In this document: one piece after another, positions 46,000 through 57,406 of the stretch
How positions within the stretch are numbered: position 1 is the stretch's first letter
Layout: each line of letters starts with the position of its first letter
From: Plazaster borealis
Taxonomy: Eukaryota; Echinodermata; Asteroidea; Forcipulatida; Labidiasteridae
DNA length: 64,000 bases
Reading direction: 5' to 3'
NCBI GenBank assembly: GCA_021014325.1
Contig: CM037462.1
Span: 17,318,135-17,382,134, forward strand
Made by a program: the position numbers and the translations under genes
The notes under the pieces: model-generated
What the model was told of the DNA's origin: nothing
What the model saw: only the letters and a program-made list of their open reading frames with translations
Databases searched by the model: none

Positions 46000-46342
46000 T
46001 TAAAGGCAAAGTATACATTTGGTTTTTGGAACCGTTCGACTGTTTTAATCCTATATAAATGTAGATATACAATAAAACTAACCTGTGAAAGTTTCATTTT
46101 AAAAGCAAGTAGCGTTTTCGAGATATCGCCGAAAATCTGGAGCGGTTATGTCCACGCAGGAAGAACAATCCGTAATTGAAATACACAATTTGTTTGAATA
46201 CCTTTCTCTAAAACCACATTCCTTAGAAGGGAATGGTTTTTCAAAATGTTACCGGTATATATTATCAGCACCTGCAGTGCTTCTTATCAAGTAAGTTTTG
46301 ATGGTCATACAATTTTTTTTGGAGGAATCACCCTGCCTTTAA
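46000..46342 (+). mobile_element. TTAA-bounded MITE family B, copy 2 (diverged)
   Basis: TTAAAGGCAAAGTATACATTTGG at the left and CCCTGCCTTTAA at the right. AAACTAACCTGTGAAAGTTTC, GAGCGGTTATGTCCACGCAGG and CAAGTAAGTTTTGATGG mark it as family B. It lacks the paired GTAACGCTTCTCAG hairpin and differs in its termini. Confidence 0.75.
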
Positions 46343-46509
46343 ATTCAAACAAATCCCGAAGAGTTGTTTCCACCTCGTAAGATGTTGTGTACAATTTACT
46401 TTGATATAAATCTCATTCCCTGTCTGAGGCACTTTCCATGAAAATGCGGCAATACTGCTTGCGGGGACACTCGTCCCTCGCCTCGACCTGTACATTATAT
46501 GCCTATTGA

Positions 46510-46790
46510 CTCGCTTGAAGAGAGACTAACCTGTCCTCTCGCGTGTGACAACTCATCACTTCAATTTACTTGAGGACAGACTGTAGACTCAATACGACCG
46601 CCCTTTGCTTGAGGGAAGGCTAATTGTGACGCTCGACGCACCAAAAACCGCATGCCTCCTGGTTTGCAGGAGAGGGAGACTAGCACGAATACCGTTCGTC
46701 TAACTCGAGGACAGTTTATTTCGCTCATAACTACCCTTGACTCTCCACTTTCTTGAGGGAGAGACTAACATTGTACGTGACGTATAGAGC
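46510..46790 (+). repeat. Irregular array of TTGAGGGAGAGACTAAC-type motifs
   Basis: Related motifs start near 46514, 46569, 46608, 46664, 46704 and 46752. Steps are about 55, 39, 56, 40 and 48 bases, so pairs repeat about every 95 bases. Intervening bases are CpG-bearing and include GTGTGACAA, TGTGACGC and CGTGACG after some units. This is probably an eroded minisatellite. No ORF explains it. Confidence 0.5.
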
Positions 46791-46824
46791 AGGATGTCTG
46801 TGCGTGTTCGAAAATTGAACGATT

Positions 46825-46953
46825 AGGCTCTTTTCGAAAACGCAGCTTTGGCTTCGCCCCCGGCTCCGCAACAAAAGTACACGTTTTCGAATTAGTAATA
46901 CCTTGAGCAAGAACCGAAGCGGAAGCTATTAGACAGGGTTTCGAAAAGGGCCT
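46825..46953. mobile_element. MITE family G, copy 2
   Basis: AGGCTCTTTTCGAAAACGC pairs with GGGTTTCGAAAAGGGCCT. The interior has GGCTTCGCCCCCGGCTCCGC and AACCGAAGCGGAAGC, the typical purine/pyrimidine-skewed arms of the family. Confidence 0.75.
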
Positions 46954-47106
46954 CAAAGAAAAACATGACGTTTCTCGAATGATAACAACGAAATTTCTGA
47001 TTAAGTTACCCACAAATTTGGATTTATGATTAGTATAAATGGTCTCAGAAACTTGTAAATTTACGGCAGCCGCCAATTCAGACACGGGTTTATACACCAG
47101 ATATTT

Positions 47107-47315
47107 TGGACCCAATTCACCTGACATCATCATCACAATAATCTTCGTTGCGCCATTTCATGAGTCAATGCCCAATTGTGTTAGTGTAGTGCCGATTTTA
47201 GGCTACGCGGCGTTTACGCGCTTTTGCCATAATTTGTACGCGCAGTTGAACTCCCGAAATGGCGAGTGTGGCCTGAAAGTGGCCGCGTTTGAAGTCATGC
47301 CAAGGGGTCAATACA
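47107..47315. repeat. Dispersed repeat family K, copy 1
   Basis: TTGGACCCAATTCACCTGAC at the left and CAAGGGGTCAATAC at the right form a short inverted terminus. ATCATCACAAT, GCGCCATTT, GATTTTAGGC-ACGCGGCG and AATGGCGAGTGTGGCC are shared with 55939-56110. The 105-codon ORF is repeat-derived. Confidence 0.65.
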
Positions 47316-47825
47316 ATACATGGATCGAAGGGGGTAGGCTGGCCCCTGACTATTAATGTCCATTGGTATGTGTATTAATTTAGGGAACACGACATCACAA
47401 TACAAGATCATGCATCATTTATTTAATTGGTTGTGTGTTATATATCTGTCATTGCTCAACCTCTTACAATTTGATTGTTTCCCTAACTGAGATGTTTACG
47501 ATTTCATCAACCATGTAACCTAGCAACAAATATGTACCAAATTGCTTTCTCTTTATTAAAAATCAATTGAAAAATCTACGATTTCGCTTTGCTGGGTATA
47601 GATTCAGGTCATTCGTTTTCTTGCCTGAAGGTAAACCCATGGCTTCAGTATATAGCCAGGGAGGGGGGGGGGGGGCACTTGGGAAGGTTTTGAGACATTT
47701 GAACGGGGCAGTCAGGCAATTAACGAGAGGCGTTGAACCGCAGGGCTTCTGTGAAGTCCTTCTGTGAAGTCCATGGTCTGCCCGCCGTACACACACACAA
47801 TGAAGAATGTGTCTTGGCGGTTGCT
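47316..47825. other. Unique sequence
   Basis: A G-run at about 47660-47674 lies inside overlapping ORFs of no known type. No gene. Confidence 0.4.
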
Positions 47826-48217
47826 TTAAAGGGATTGTATGCGTTTGGTAATTGGAACCCACTGTTTGTTTCAATCCTATATAGTTGTACATACCATAAA
47901 ACTAACCCGTGAAAATTTTATTTCAAAAGGTGGTAGAGCTTCTTATATATTGCCGAAAATCTGGAGCGGTTATGTCCACGCAGGAAGAATAATCTGCAAT
48001 TGGAATACACAAACTGAGAAACGTTACTGTCAGTAACGCTTCTCAGATTCAATTTTTTTGGGATGAAACGTGATATCTTTTTCCGTAACCGCAGTTCTTC
48101 TAGGTGAAAAGTTTCTCAAAATGCATAATACTATCGGAAACTGATGTACTTCTTACTCAGCAAGTTTTATTTCCATACATTTTCAGGGTCTTTACCAAAC
48201 GTATACAGACCCTTTAA
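47826..48217 (+). mobile_element. TTAA-bounded MITE family B, copy 3 (reference copy)
   Basis: Complete: TTAAAGGGATTGTATGCGTTTGG on the left, CCAAACGTATACAGACCCTTTAA on the right. The centre is a hairpin, GAGAAACGTTACTGTCAGTAACG then CTTCTC. All family blocks are present, in order. Confidence 0.9.
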
Positions 48218-48829
48218 GTTCAGATTCATAATTCCATGGTCATTATTCGTCGAGCATAATCCAATATTAGGAGACTTTAGCCGTCTTGGCCTTGAAGGGT
48301 CTAGCGTCTAGTTTACACTCGTCCCTGGGCAATAGCAAATTTAATTCAAATCCCGCGAGAGGTATGAATGCCTCTGTATCGTCGGTGCACCTGTAAAGGA
48401 AATGTATACAAAATGAAATGACGTCATCAAACGATCTTAGTGGGAAAAATCACTTAATAATAACATGGAGTCATCCAAATTTACCCTCATAAGAAGGACT
48501 ATACGGTATTTCAATTTCAATTTTGTAAGGAGATTTTTCTCATAATCTTTTGGAAAATAATTGCATCAGGGATAAAGAATAGTATTTTGGTATAACCTTT
48601 TGCGCCGATATTATGTAAGCACTGTAAACTCACGCAGCTCTGTGTTACCACCCTCTGTGGACATTCCTTTGTTCTGTGCACTTAAGAAAAAATATATATT
48701 CTTCAACACTGGTGAAAACACCGTGTGGACGTGTGTAATTCCACATAGTGTTTCAAAACTCCTCCCTTGTGTGGACCACTTGTGTTTTATAAGGTCTACA
48801 CTTCGTATGTAATGCTTGCCCAGTGCTTC
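48218..48829. other. Unique sequence
   Basis: No gene. A TTCAAATCCCGCG near 48340 resembles an isolated B-box but has no partner. Confidence 0.4.
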
Positions 48830-48925
48830 CCCGAGTCCTGCGGAATAAACAGAGGCAAACTACTCGGCTGGGATTTGAACCCGCGACCCCCGCATTAGAG
48901 CAGATTTTTTAGATCCCCGATCGTG
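48830..48925 (-). repeat. tRNA-derived SINE fragment
   Basis: On the minus strand a strong B-box, GGTTCAAATCCCAGCCGAG, follows GGGGGTCGC. Downstream sequence continues into TTTGCCTCTGTTTATTCCGC. No A-box is found, so it is 5'-truncated. Confidence 0.5.
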
Positions 48926-49289
48926 CCCAGTGACGATGGACCAGTTCGATTCATACCATGTAATGAGCAGTGGCTACCGCAGCAATTTGAGTTATAATGC
49001 TTGCATCGAGAGAAAGTGAGATTGTCAGTCAATGTTCTAGTTTCTCAGAAAGGTACATACCTTCATTGTGGCGCAGCCATCTTTTTTGTTCTATCATTTA
49101 AATCAACAGAACCAAACCGAGGTTCGGTATTCCAAAACATTGAGGAGTGTATAGTATCTGGGACAAAACGAAGACTACGGGTAAATATGCGCGTAAAGAC
49201 CTGTTGTATATTTATTTTTGTATAAAATAAAAGCAAAGTTATTAAAATAAAATAAAAAAGGGGACTGAAGGGGAAATGTAATTTTCTCT
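48926..49289. other. Unique spacer with one dispersed block
   Basis: Near 49060-49125 the recurring GCAGCCATCTTTTTTG ... GAACCAAACCGAGGTTCGG block appears. No gene. Confidence 0.4.
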
Positions 49290-49665
49290 TTAAAGGCACT
49301 GAACACGTTTGGTAATTGTCAAAGACCAGTGTTCTCACTTGGTGTATCCCGACATATGCATAAAATAACAAACCTGTGAAAATTTGGGCTCAATTGGTCA
49401 TCGAAGTTGCAAGAAAATGATGAAAGAAAAAACACCCTTGTTGTACAAATTTGTGTGCTTTCAGATAGGAATAAAAGGCTTCTTGCAAGAAGTCGTTTAT
49501 TATTTTGGTGAGAAATTACCTCTTTCTCAAAAACTACGTTACTTCAGAGGGAGTCGTTTCTCACAATGTTTTATACTATCAACAGCTCTCTGTTGCTCGT
49601 TACCAAGTCAGTTTTTATGCTAATATATATTTTGAGTAATTACCAAACGTGTACAGTGCCTTTAA
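49290..49665 (+). mobile_element. TTAA-bounded MITE family A, copy 7
   Basis: Full-length: TTAAAGGCACTGAACACGTTTGG and CCAAACGTGTACAGTGCCTTTAA. The central palindrome has a few changes (AAAGGCTTCTTGCAAGAAGTCG). Confidence 0.9.
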
Positions 49666-49852
49666 ACAGAGAAATTATTGTATCATTACTGCAAATAACA
49701 TTTTGTCAGTTTCGAATTATATAAGCCCAATTATCTTTAGGACGCTTACATTAAGACCGCTACTATAGGTTTGTTTATTTTAAATTAGAAAACTCAGGGT
49801 TTTCATATTGACTCTGCATAATTATAATTTCCACATTGCTGTACGTCATAAT

Positions 49853-50235
49853 TTAAAAGTGCTGTACACGTTTGGTAATTGGAACCCACTGTTTGTTTCA
49901 ATCCTATTATTATAGTTGTAGATATATACCAAAAAACTAACCTGTGAAAATTTCATTTCTAAAGGTGGTAGCATTTTTTAGATATTGCCGAAAATCTGGA
50001 GCGGTTATATGTCTACACAGGAAGAATAATATGCATTAGAATACACACTCTGAGAAGCGTTACGATTCAAATTTTTGGGGATAAAACGTGATATCTTTTT
50101 CAATAACCGCAGTACTTCGAAATGAAAAGTTTCTCAAAATTCATTATACTGTCCAAAGCTGCTGTACTTCTAACCAAGTAAGATTTTTTGCCATTAATTT
50201 TCAGAGTCATTACCAAACGTGTACGATACCTTTAA
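49853..50235 (+). mobile_element. TTAA-bounded MITE family B, copy 4
   Basis: TTAAAAGTGCTGTACACGTTTGG and CCAAACGTGTACGATACCTTTAA. Its outer termini are those of family A while its interior is family B, the clearest evidence that the two families share ends. Confidence 0.9.
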
Positions 50236-50409
50236 AACAGCATCAATTATGCCCAAGCGATCATTTGCGTATATTTGCGGACTCATTATGTTATAGCTAG
50301 ATCATGGTGTGTGTTTTTAAGTGCAAATGACTTAGCACAGGAAGCCATAGAAACCATGAACCGTGGGCCAGATATAGAGTATTGCTTAGGGTAGTTTAAC
50401 CTTGTACCA

Positions 50410-50531
50410 TGGCTTTTTGGAAACCTCGGCTTCGGCTGCAGCTCCGGCTTGAAGCTCCGTATTGAAAGCTCATGTTTTCAAAAAACAACAGATGAAGCCT
50501 AATGCCTAAAACCGTGGTTTCGAAAGGGCCT
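50410..50531. mobile_element. MITE family G, copy 3
   Basis: TGGCTTTTTGGAAACC with GGCTTCGGCTGCAGCTCCGG pairs with AACCGTGGTTTCGAAAGGGCC. Diverged internally. Confidence 0.6.
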
Positions 50532-50642
50532 ATAGGTTATGCACGCATGTTTTTTCAGAATCAAATCACGCACGTTTTATTGACTACCACACCATCATGC
50601 TGTGTCGGATTGTCTGACCTACCATAAGTTTCTGGGTCAAAA

Positions 50643-50921
50643 CCAACCTCGTCCCCATGGTTTACTTTATTTCCAACCATGTTTACAATAGTAAACCCTG
50701 GGAGGGAAACTCCTTACTTGGACCCTGATTGGACAATGACTGGTGTACAAAGGTATAACGTAAACATGTTAAGTTGTACTCATTCAGTATTCACCATGTT
50801 CACAGCCAGACTATACTAATTTGCATACGTATCCAAAAAAAATGGATATGCAAATGATCCAACACCAGGGTGAGAGAGCGGTCAACCTCGTACTGCTCGA
50901 CACACCTTGGGGACGAGGTTG
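50643..50921 (-). mobile_element. MITE-like family I, copy 2
   Basis: CCAACCTCGTCCCCATGG and CCTTGGGGACGAGGTTG bound the inverted copy of 3034-3326. Flanks carry GTCAAAA on each side (7-8 bases), again in the hAT size range. Internal TTTGCATACGTATCC and its partner GGATATGCAAATGATCC are kept. Confidence 0.8.
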
Positions 50922-53722
50922 TGTCAAAACAGGTTCCAAGAATGTTACAAAGTTATGAATATAGTTTATTTGATTGCCTGAAACAAATTGTATAACTTGC
51001 CATCAATCAATAAGTAGGACCAACCAAAAATGGCACAAATGGTGTTTTTTTAATGTCACCAGTTGATGCCAATCACGTTCACCTTTTTCCTTATTGTATA
51101 GACTCATCATACAATATAACAAATTACATCTTGTTGATATTTCCTCCAAATGTAGTGCTTCTGGACCCTAAGGTGTTTCAAGTTTACCATATAGTTGATT
51201 AACAGCAAAAATATAGTCTTACACCGTTGAATTAAAGATAGTCCCTTTATCTGCCTGGCTCATCCAATCCACGATGACTGCTTTTCCACCTATAAATATC
51301 ATTCTTTCTTTAAAAAAAAAGAAAAAAATAGTGAAAGAAGCATGATACGTCAATAGCCCGGCCCCATGGGAAGTCGAGACAATCCTTTTCACCCGGGGTA
51401 GGGATTGTTGTGTAGTTGGTTGATACAGTCGAGCGGGGGATACAATCCGACGACATATTATAGTCTTTTCTTATTCTGCTGCATCAGATATTACTAAGGT
51501 CGTTTGTATATCGATATCTTCGGTGAGCTTGAAACTATGTAGTATTGGAACGAAGCTGAAAGTAATTGCTACATCGCTCGATTTACCGATGGATTGTTGT
51601 TGTCTGGGAAAGACAACACCATCCGGTATATACAGTACTTTTTCTGATCATCAAATTTACAATTTATTATGAAACTACCCCACAATGTAACACCATCTGC
51701 ATTGACTCTCTTCCTTTTTGTACCGGTATCCCAGCTTAAGAAGCGTCAAAGTACATACGTGTCGTCAAAGTACATACGTGTAGTCTGCTATCAACATCGT
51801 AGCAATTGGTAACCCCATGACGTAGCCTCGAACTCAAGCCACAAACCAACATTTAAAATGAGATATCCCCAAAATGTAACCCAACCATTATAAAACTGTA
51901 TACTTAACTACCTTTATAATATTTATAGCTAGGCGCTAAATTTATACAACTTACCGAGATTGATTTATATGCAATGAAGCCCTTTAAATATATATTTGTT
52001 ATGTGTGACACTGTGATGCCTTTTTAATGTCGCCCTTTTCGATGTAGCCAACGATGTAGCCTCAAAACTAGCAATGCAGTTGCACTACTTTGCTGCTCTA
52101 TGGCGTTGTCCTATGGCAGTGTAATCCAACAATAATCAGGCATACGATCACAAGGCTACATCTCATCGACAGAATTTTGATCGTAACTATCTTTTTAATT
52201 TTGGATCATGCTCGAATTCACGGCTCTCATATTTTCGAAAATGTAGCTATGTAGTTCAGCAAACCGGGTGCTGTGATCCAGAGCTGGCTCAATGTACGGC
52301 TCTGCTATGATCATAAATAATACATAACTTCCTCTGCACAACTGCGTGAGGTATACCCACGTAGCCTGTAGATACAAGCCTGTATCGTAAAGAACCAAAA
52401 CGACATATATAAGCTTTCATTTGGGAGCGCTTTAAAATAAATGACATCTCGAGGAATATCCTGGGGTAACTCTTTTGCATCAAAGGACGTGGGTTGCACT
52501 TTACTTCCAAAAGTGCACTCTGTTTGAAACTGCTGTCTATCAGCTGTCTATGTCTCCATATTATACACACACGGTGCCCTTTTTTATCTTTAGATAACAT
52601 TAAGTCCTCAATAATGCATCAGTTGGCAATATCATATAATAAGCTTGTTAATCAGGATTAACATCCGTCGAAATCCTTCTCATATTTTGTGTCATATCTT
52701 CATACCAGGGGGGTGAGGCGCAAACTAAACTAAGAGCAACGCATTTTTGGTTTGAATTTATGCGAGGTTTTCAAATAATCAGCTCGGACAGATAAAAGGA
52801 AACTTTTCCCGGGGCAGAATTACGAGCATGGCAGTCACCGGCTGGAATGCGATTTAGCAAACCGGGGGTAAAACAAATTAAACCAACATTCTACGCGGCA
52901 CGAATAAGTTCTTTAGTATGCCGCTGATGTTTTCTGTTTTGTATTTGACCTCTTTTTGTTTCCTTGAAGACGGGAGTTTTTGTTGAATATTCTTAAAAGT
53001 ACAATGTTCTCTTTGAAAGTGAAAGAACATTTTTGCATTTACCGTCCTGGTATGCTGTGCCTTATGGAATTGTATTTAAAATGATCACAATACATTCCAA
53101 ATTAATAGTTCACAAATATATTTTTTTAAAGCAAGATGTTAACCGTTAAGTGTTCGATCGTAACAAACAGAGACACTTTTGGTAAAAGCATTTCAACAGT
53201 ATTTTTCGCTTGATCCCAAGTTAAAAAAACTAAATTTTAATGTTCAAATATCTTGTTTACTTAATACAAAACTTCATGTTCAAGCATTCCTAACCAATCA
53301 AATACAATTCTAGCAAGATTTTTTTTTTTTTTAATTTAAAAATCGCAACAATACTTTTACTGAATTGGTTCCAAACACGTTATATCTGAAAATAAGGTCA
53401 CGAAAGAACACCTATAAACTGCTATTAATTGTCCGTATAACGACCCAATTGCCCTTGTACGCGTGCATGCTTCTGTATTCTTAACGACCTAAAATGATAT
53501 CGAATCTTATTACGAGTTGTAAATAAATAATTGGTGTGGCGGTTATGAATTACATACTGGAGGCTGCATGCAACGCAAGGCTTTCTTCGCACTTTGCCTG
53601 CCCTGAAGGTGGTGCTTAATTTCAAACCATAAAAAAAGCTTATCCATTTAGCCTTGTTTATCGTGTTTGAATACAGGCATATAAGGCACTTTAGTTCACC
53701 ATACAAAAATGATGCTGTGGAC
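50922..53722. other. Long repeat-poor stretch, no gene established
   Basis: A 19-base direct duplication (GTCAAAGTACATACGTGTC, then ending TGTA) lies at 51744-51781. Overlapping minus-strand ORFs at 52195-52600 (up to 103 codons) have no motif. A CpG-bearing patch near 52800-52930 has stops in all frames. Confidence 0.4.
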
Positions 53723-53960
53723 TTAAAGGCACTGAACAGGTTTGGAAACTGTCAAAGACCAGCTTTCTCACTTAGTGTATCCTAACATATGCATAAAATA
53801 ACAAGCCTGTGAAAATTTGGGCTCAATTGGTCATCGAAGTTGCAAGAAAATGATGAAAGAAAAAACACCCTTGTTGTACAAATTTGTGTGCTTCCAGATA
53901 GGAATAAAAACTTCTTGCAAGAAGTTTTTATTATACGATACCTGTATACGATACCTTTAA
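53723..53960 (+). mobile_element. Family A deletion derivative
   Basis: The left arm runs normally from TTAAAGGCACTGAACAGG to the central ACTTCTTGCAAGAAGT palindrome. It then jumps to TATACGATACCTGTATACGATACCTTTAA. Most of the right arm is missing, yet both TTAA ends remain. The length is about 238 rather than 375 bases. Confidence 0.85.
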
Positions 53961-54697
53961 CATTTGCATTTCTGAAGGTATGAAACAATGTTCTCCAACT
54001 ATCACCAAATCATTGTCATAGTAAAAGGAACGTTACAGAACTGGTAATTAAAATTTTCTTTAAGATCACAGATTTACATAAAACTTACACGGTCTAATGA
54101 TGATGACAGTAGAAAACATCCCTAGAAATATTTCTGTCTGAAATGCCATATTTTATGAGAAATAAATAAAACTAGTTTCCGATTGGAGTTCATCGCTCAT
54201 GAGCGTTTTATTCATGCATTGTATAACACATGCAAATGTGTAATCGGTTTTTCACTATTTTCTCGTGACCCACAGATGGCCGATCGATCTCAAACTTATT
54301 CTACAGGTTTGTCAGTTTATGTATGGTGGATTATATAAAGTGCTTAACTGTTTTGTTAGCAAAAACCAATTCTGTGATGTTCCTTTAAGTATTTTAATAG
54401 AATATCAAAACAGCGCAGTAATTGTCAGTTCGATTGACATCATGGAATTTGGAGGATAAATAACTCAAATGTTTCGAATGATTAGGGCCATCTTCGGAGT
54501 ATAAAGAGAAAGGTTGACTGTGAAACGTTGATGGAATATTAATAACCAAAGTCTGTATAGTGTTAGACGCGCTTGCTGAATTAAAACGCTCCGTACTTTC
54601 GACATTCTTGTGTAAAAGACAAATACTGATTAAGCAATTACTTTTAGAGACTAGAATGTATCAGTACACAATATTAAACAGCTGACAACCGCACAAA
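53961..54697. other. Unique sequence
   Basis: A weak hammerhead-like trace on the minus strand at about 54510-54465 (CCGAAGA ... GAAACATTTGAG). No gene. Confidence 0.35.
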
Positions 54698-54841
54698 GGG
54701 CCTTTTCCAAACGTCGACTTAGGTTCCGGCTCCCGGGCTCCGCATTATGTCGAAGCACCGTGGAAAATGCATACAACTCCCAAATATTGATGACGGAAAC
54801 CAAGCCGGAGCCGGGGTTGAAGCCAAGGTTTGGAAAAGGCC
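54698..54841. mobile_element. MITE family G, copy 4
   Basis: GGGCCTTTTCCAAACG with GGTTCCGGCTCCCGGGCTCC pairs with GGAGCCGGGGTTGAAGCC and AAGGTTTGGAAAAGGCC. Confidence 0.8.
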
Positions 54842-55938
54842 ATGCACTCGAGGTTTTTGCTCAGGAGAAACCTACCTAATTACTATTAGTGGAGGCTAAT
54901 TCCAATTGCTGTGACTGGTACCCCGTCAGATAACGCTTTGCAATAGGCAAAGCATGCGTTATTTAGGCTGAATAGCCTTGTGACATTATTGACCCAGGTA
55001 GGCATATCAGCATGTAATATAGTTTGATCATTAAGATGTCACTTTGAACAGTAGGAATATTTTTGAATATGAAAATTATACTATAATTTGGAGTACAAAA
55101 TATAAAGGAAACTTAGATCCCAGAATAAAATTCACACAAAGTAATGTGTGATCTATAACCGATCAATATCAATTCCAACTAAAATGGTTTGAGCGATTTC
55201 CAGTTATACCAGGTATTTGGATGATAGGTCACATCGTTACTAGCAAGGCCGCGGTCGTTCAAGGGTAAAGTAGAATTTGCATTCGGTTATTAGAAGCCAT
55301 CCTTCCACCTTTTTTCTTTGTATGTAGATTATTATTGATGGAGCACAAAAATCGCTCGTCAAGGTTTCAGCGACATGGCTTCAGCCTTCATTGCTTGGTT
55401 GTGGAGGTCGTAAGATTATGAGAACGTTGCATGTGCTCCTTCCACGATCGATGCCTTTATTTTTTGTATAGACTGTGAGTTTAATTAGTTCCTCGGAGCT
55501 CGTACACTAACTACCCCATGGTGATTTTACTTTGTGGTCGGGCTCCCTGTGTACACAAATACTGTTTTTTTAGGCATTACTTCTTCTTTGGGTTCGAACT
55601 ATTTTTGTTTTCCTATAGTTCGGGAGCGTACTGGGAGATTCTTAATACAAAAAACTTGTTTTTGTGCAAGTAAGGATTCATGGAATATTATTACATTGTC
55701 AGAAGGGATTTGGACCATGACATCACTAAAATTAATGTAGTTGTAAAAAAAAAAGATGTGGAGTCATCAGGTTATTTTATTGATTCTCTCCGTATGGTTT
55801 TCCGTTCAACGACCAATGGACATCCGGGTGGGTTATATACCACATACAGAGATCCTTGTCATTTGATTGGTGGAACACGCGTCACGTCATTACTGTCATA
55901 GTTACTTCCGCGATGCTCCACTATTTAATATTGTAGTC
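54842..55938. other. Unique sequence, no gene established
   Basis: Two overlapping plus-strand ORFs at 55534-55901 lack motifs. No repeats recognised. Confidence 0.4.
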
Positions 55939-56110
55939 CAATAGACCCAAATCAACTGACGTCATCATTACAATCTTGGTTGCGGCATTTTGGGAGTATA
56001 ACAGTCCCTGTGTGTGTTATCACAGTGTTTTTGTGCGAATTTTAGGCGATGCGGCGAATACACGCCGACCCCCAAAATGGTGAGTGTGGCACAGTCGCTG
56101 CGTGTGACGT
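55939..56110. repeat. Dispersed repeat family K, copy 2 (3' truncated)
   Basis: ATAGACCCAAATCAACTGACGT, then TTTTAGGCGATGCGGCG and AAAATGGTGAGTGTGGCAC match copy 1. The right terminus is replaced by a SINE tail at 56111. Confidence 0.65.
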
Positions 56111-56190
56111 AATAAATAATACTAATAATATTGGAGTCTTATATAGCGCACATATCCACCAATATAAGGTGCCCAAGGCGCTTGAACAAA
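56111..56190 (-). repeat. SINE 3' end (J-type), minus strand
   Basis: On the minus strand CAAGCGCCTTGGGCACC, then GGATATGTGCGCTATATAAG, then a run of ATTATTAT match the tail of J1 at 27427-27850. The head is absent. Confidence 0.65.
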
Positions 56191-57055
56191 GAGAACATTT
56201 TTCAAGACAGGTTTTGAAGGGTTTTTGTTTTTAGGAAATATGAGACCAATTTATGTAGCACCTTATAAGAGTTTACGAGGCAAAGTCACGTCACGACGAA
56301 CACGGTTGGTGTCTACATGGAGTTGTCCGCGTTGTTTAGAAGGTTTTATAAATATTATTTTCAGGGTGTGGGTGGACAAATTTCCGTGTCTATTTTGGGT
56401 TTATTGCGAAACAGATTACAAGGATCTTTATATGAGTTATATAAAACAAATACCGGTATCGAATACATTTTGTTTGTTTGTCATGCATTATCGCAGAATA
56501 TAATCACTCGGTGAAATCTTGCTTTTCCTTTTCACTCGGATTCGCTTCTTGGAATAGAATTGTCCAAAATGTCAACTCGTGATTATATTCTGATGCGACT
56601 ATGCACTCAAATTCATCCAATATTATAAAATTAGGATCACCTGGTATTCTGATATCTTATGGCGGTAGTAGATGGTGTCAGTGAATTACTGGAGGAACTA
56701 CATGCGAGCAATCATTTAGACATGCCAGAACATTTCAAATATTAAACAGCGTATACGGACTTTCCAGATGAATTATACAGAAACCAATAAAAACCTGAAG
56801 TAAACGAGCTGCAATAAAAGGGCGAGTTGTTCGTTCATGACCAGACATTATTATTACAGTAGCTAGTGTAGTCGTGCTTTGCATGTGCAGTGAATCATTA
56901 TGAATGATTAATGGGAGTAACGGGTATAGGGACACTCGGCAGTCCCCTTCTATCATTGTGTAGCCATTTTGTTTTTTGCCTGAATCAATGCAACCAAAAC
57001 GAGGCTGAAAGGAAGTAATGAAGAACATGAGCTCTGATGAATTTCAAGATTTGTC
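56191..57055. other. Unique sequence, no gene seen
   Basis: Overlapping ORFs at 56225-56514 have no motif. The dispersed block GTAGCCATTTTGTTTTTTGC ... CCAAAACGAGGCTGAAAGG lies at about 56950-57012. Confidence 0.4.
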
Positions 57056-57406
57056 TTAAAGGGTCTGTATGCGTTTGGTAATGACTCTGAAAATTAATGG
57101 CAAAAAAAAACCTGACTTGGTAAGAAGTACAGCAGCTTCGAAGTACTGTGGTTACGGTAAAAGGTATCACTTTGTATCGCAAACAATTTGAATTCTGAGA
57201 AGTGTTACTGACAGTGACGTTTATCAGATTGTGTATTCCTATTGCAGATTATTCTTCCTGCGTGGACATAACCGCTCCAGATTTTCGGCAATATCTAAAA
57301 AAAGCTACCACCTTTTGAAATGAAATTTTCACAGGTTAGTTTTATCTACAACTATGGTTGAAACAAACAGTTGGTTTCAATTATAAAACGTATACAATGC
57401 CTTTAA
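57056..57406 (-). mobile_element. TTAA-bounded MITE family B, copy 5
   Basis: TTAAAGGGTCTGTATGCGTTTGG and AAAACGTATACAATGCCTTTAA in inverted orientation. CTGCGTGGACATAACCGCTC and the central GTTACTGACAGTGACG hairpin are intact. Confidence 0.9.

Noticed and set aside
47563..47892. Overlapping ORFs across a G-run near 47660
   Set aside because: The homopolymer gives proline or glycine runs in every frame, and the minus-strand frame enters family B copy 3.
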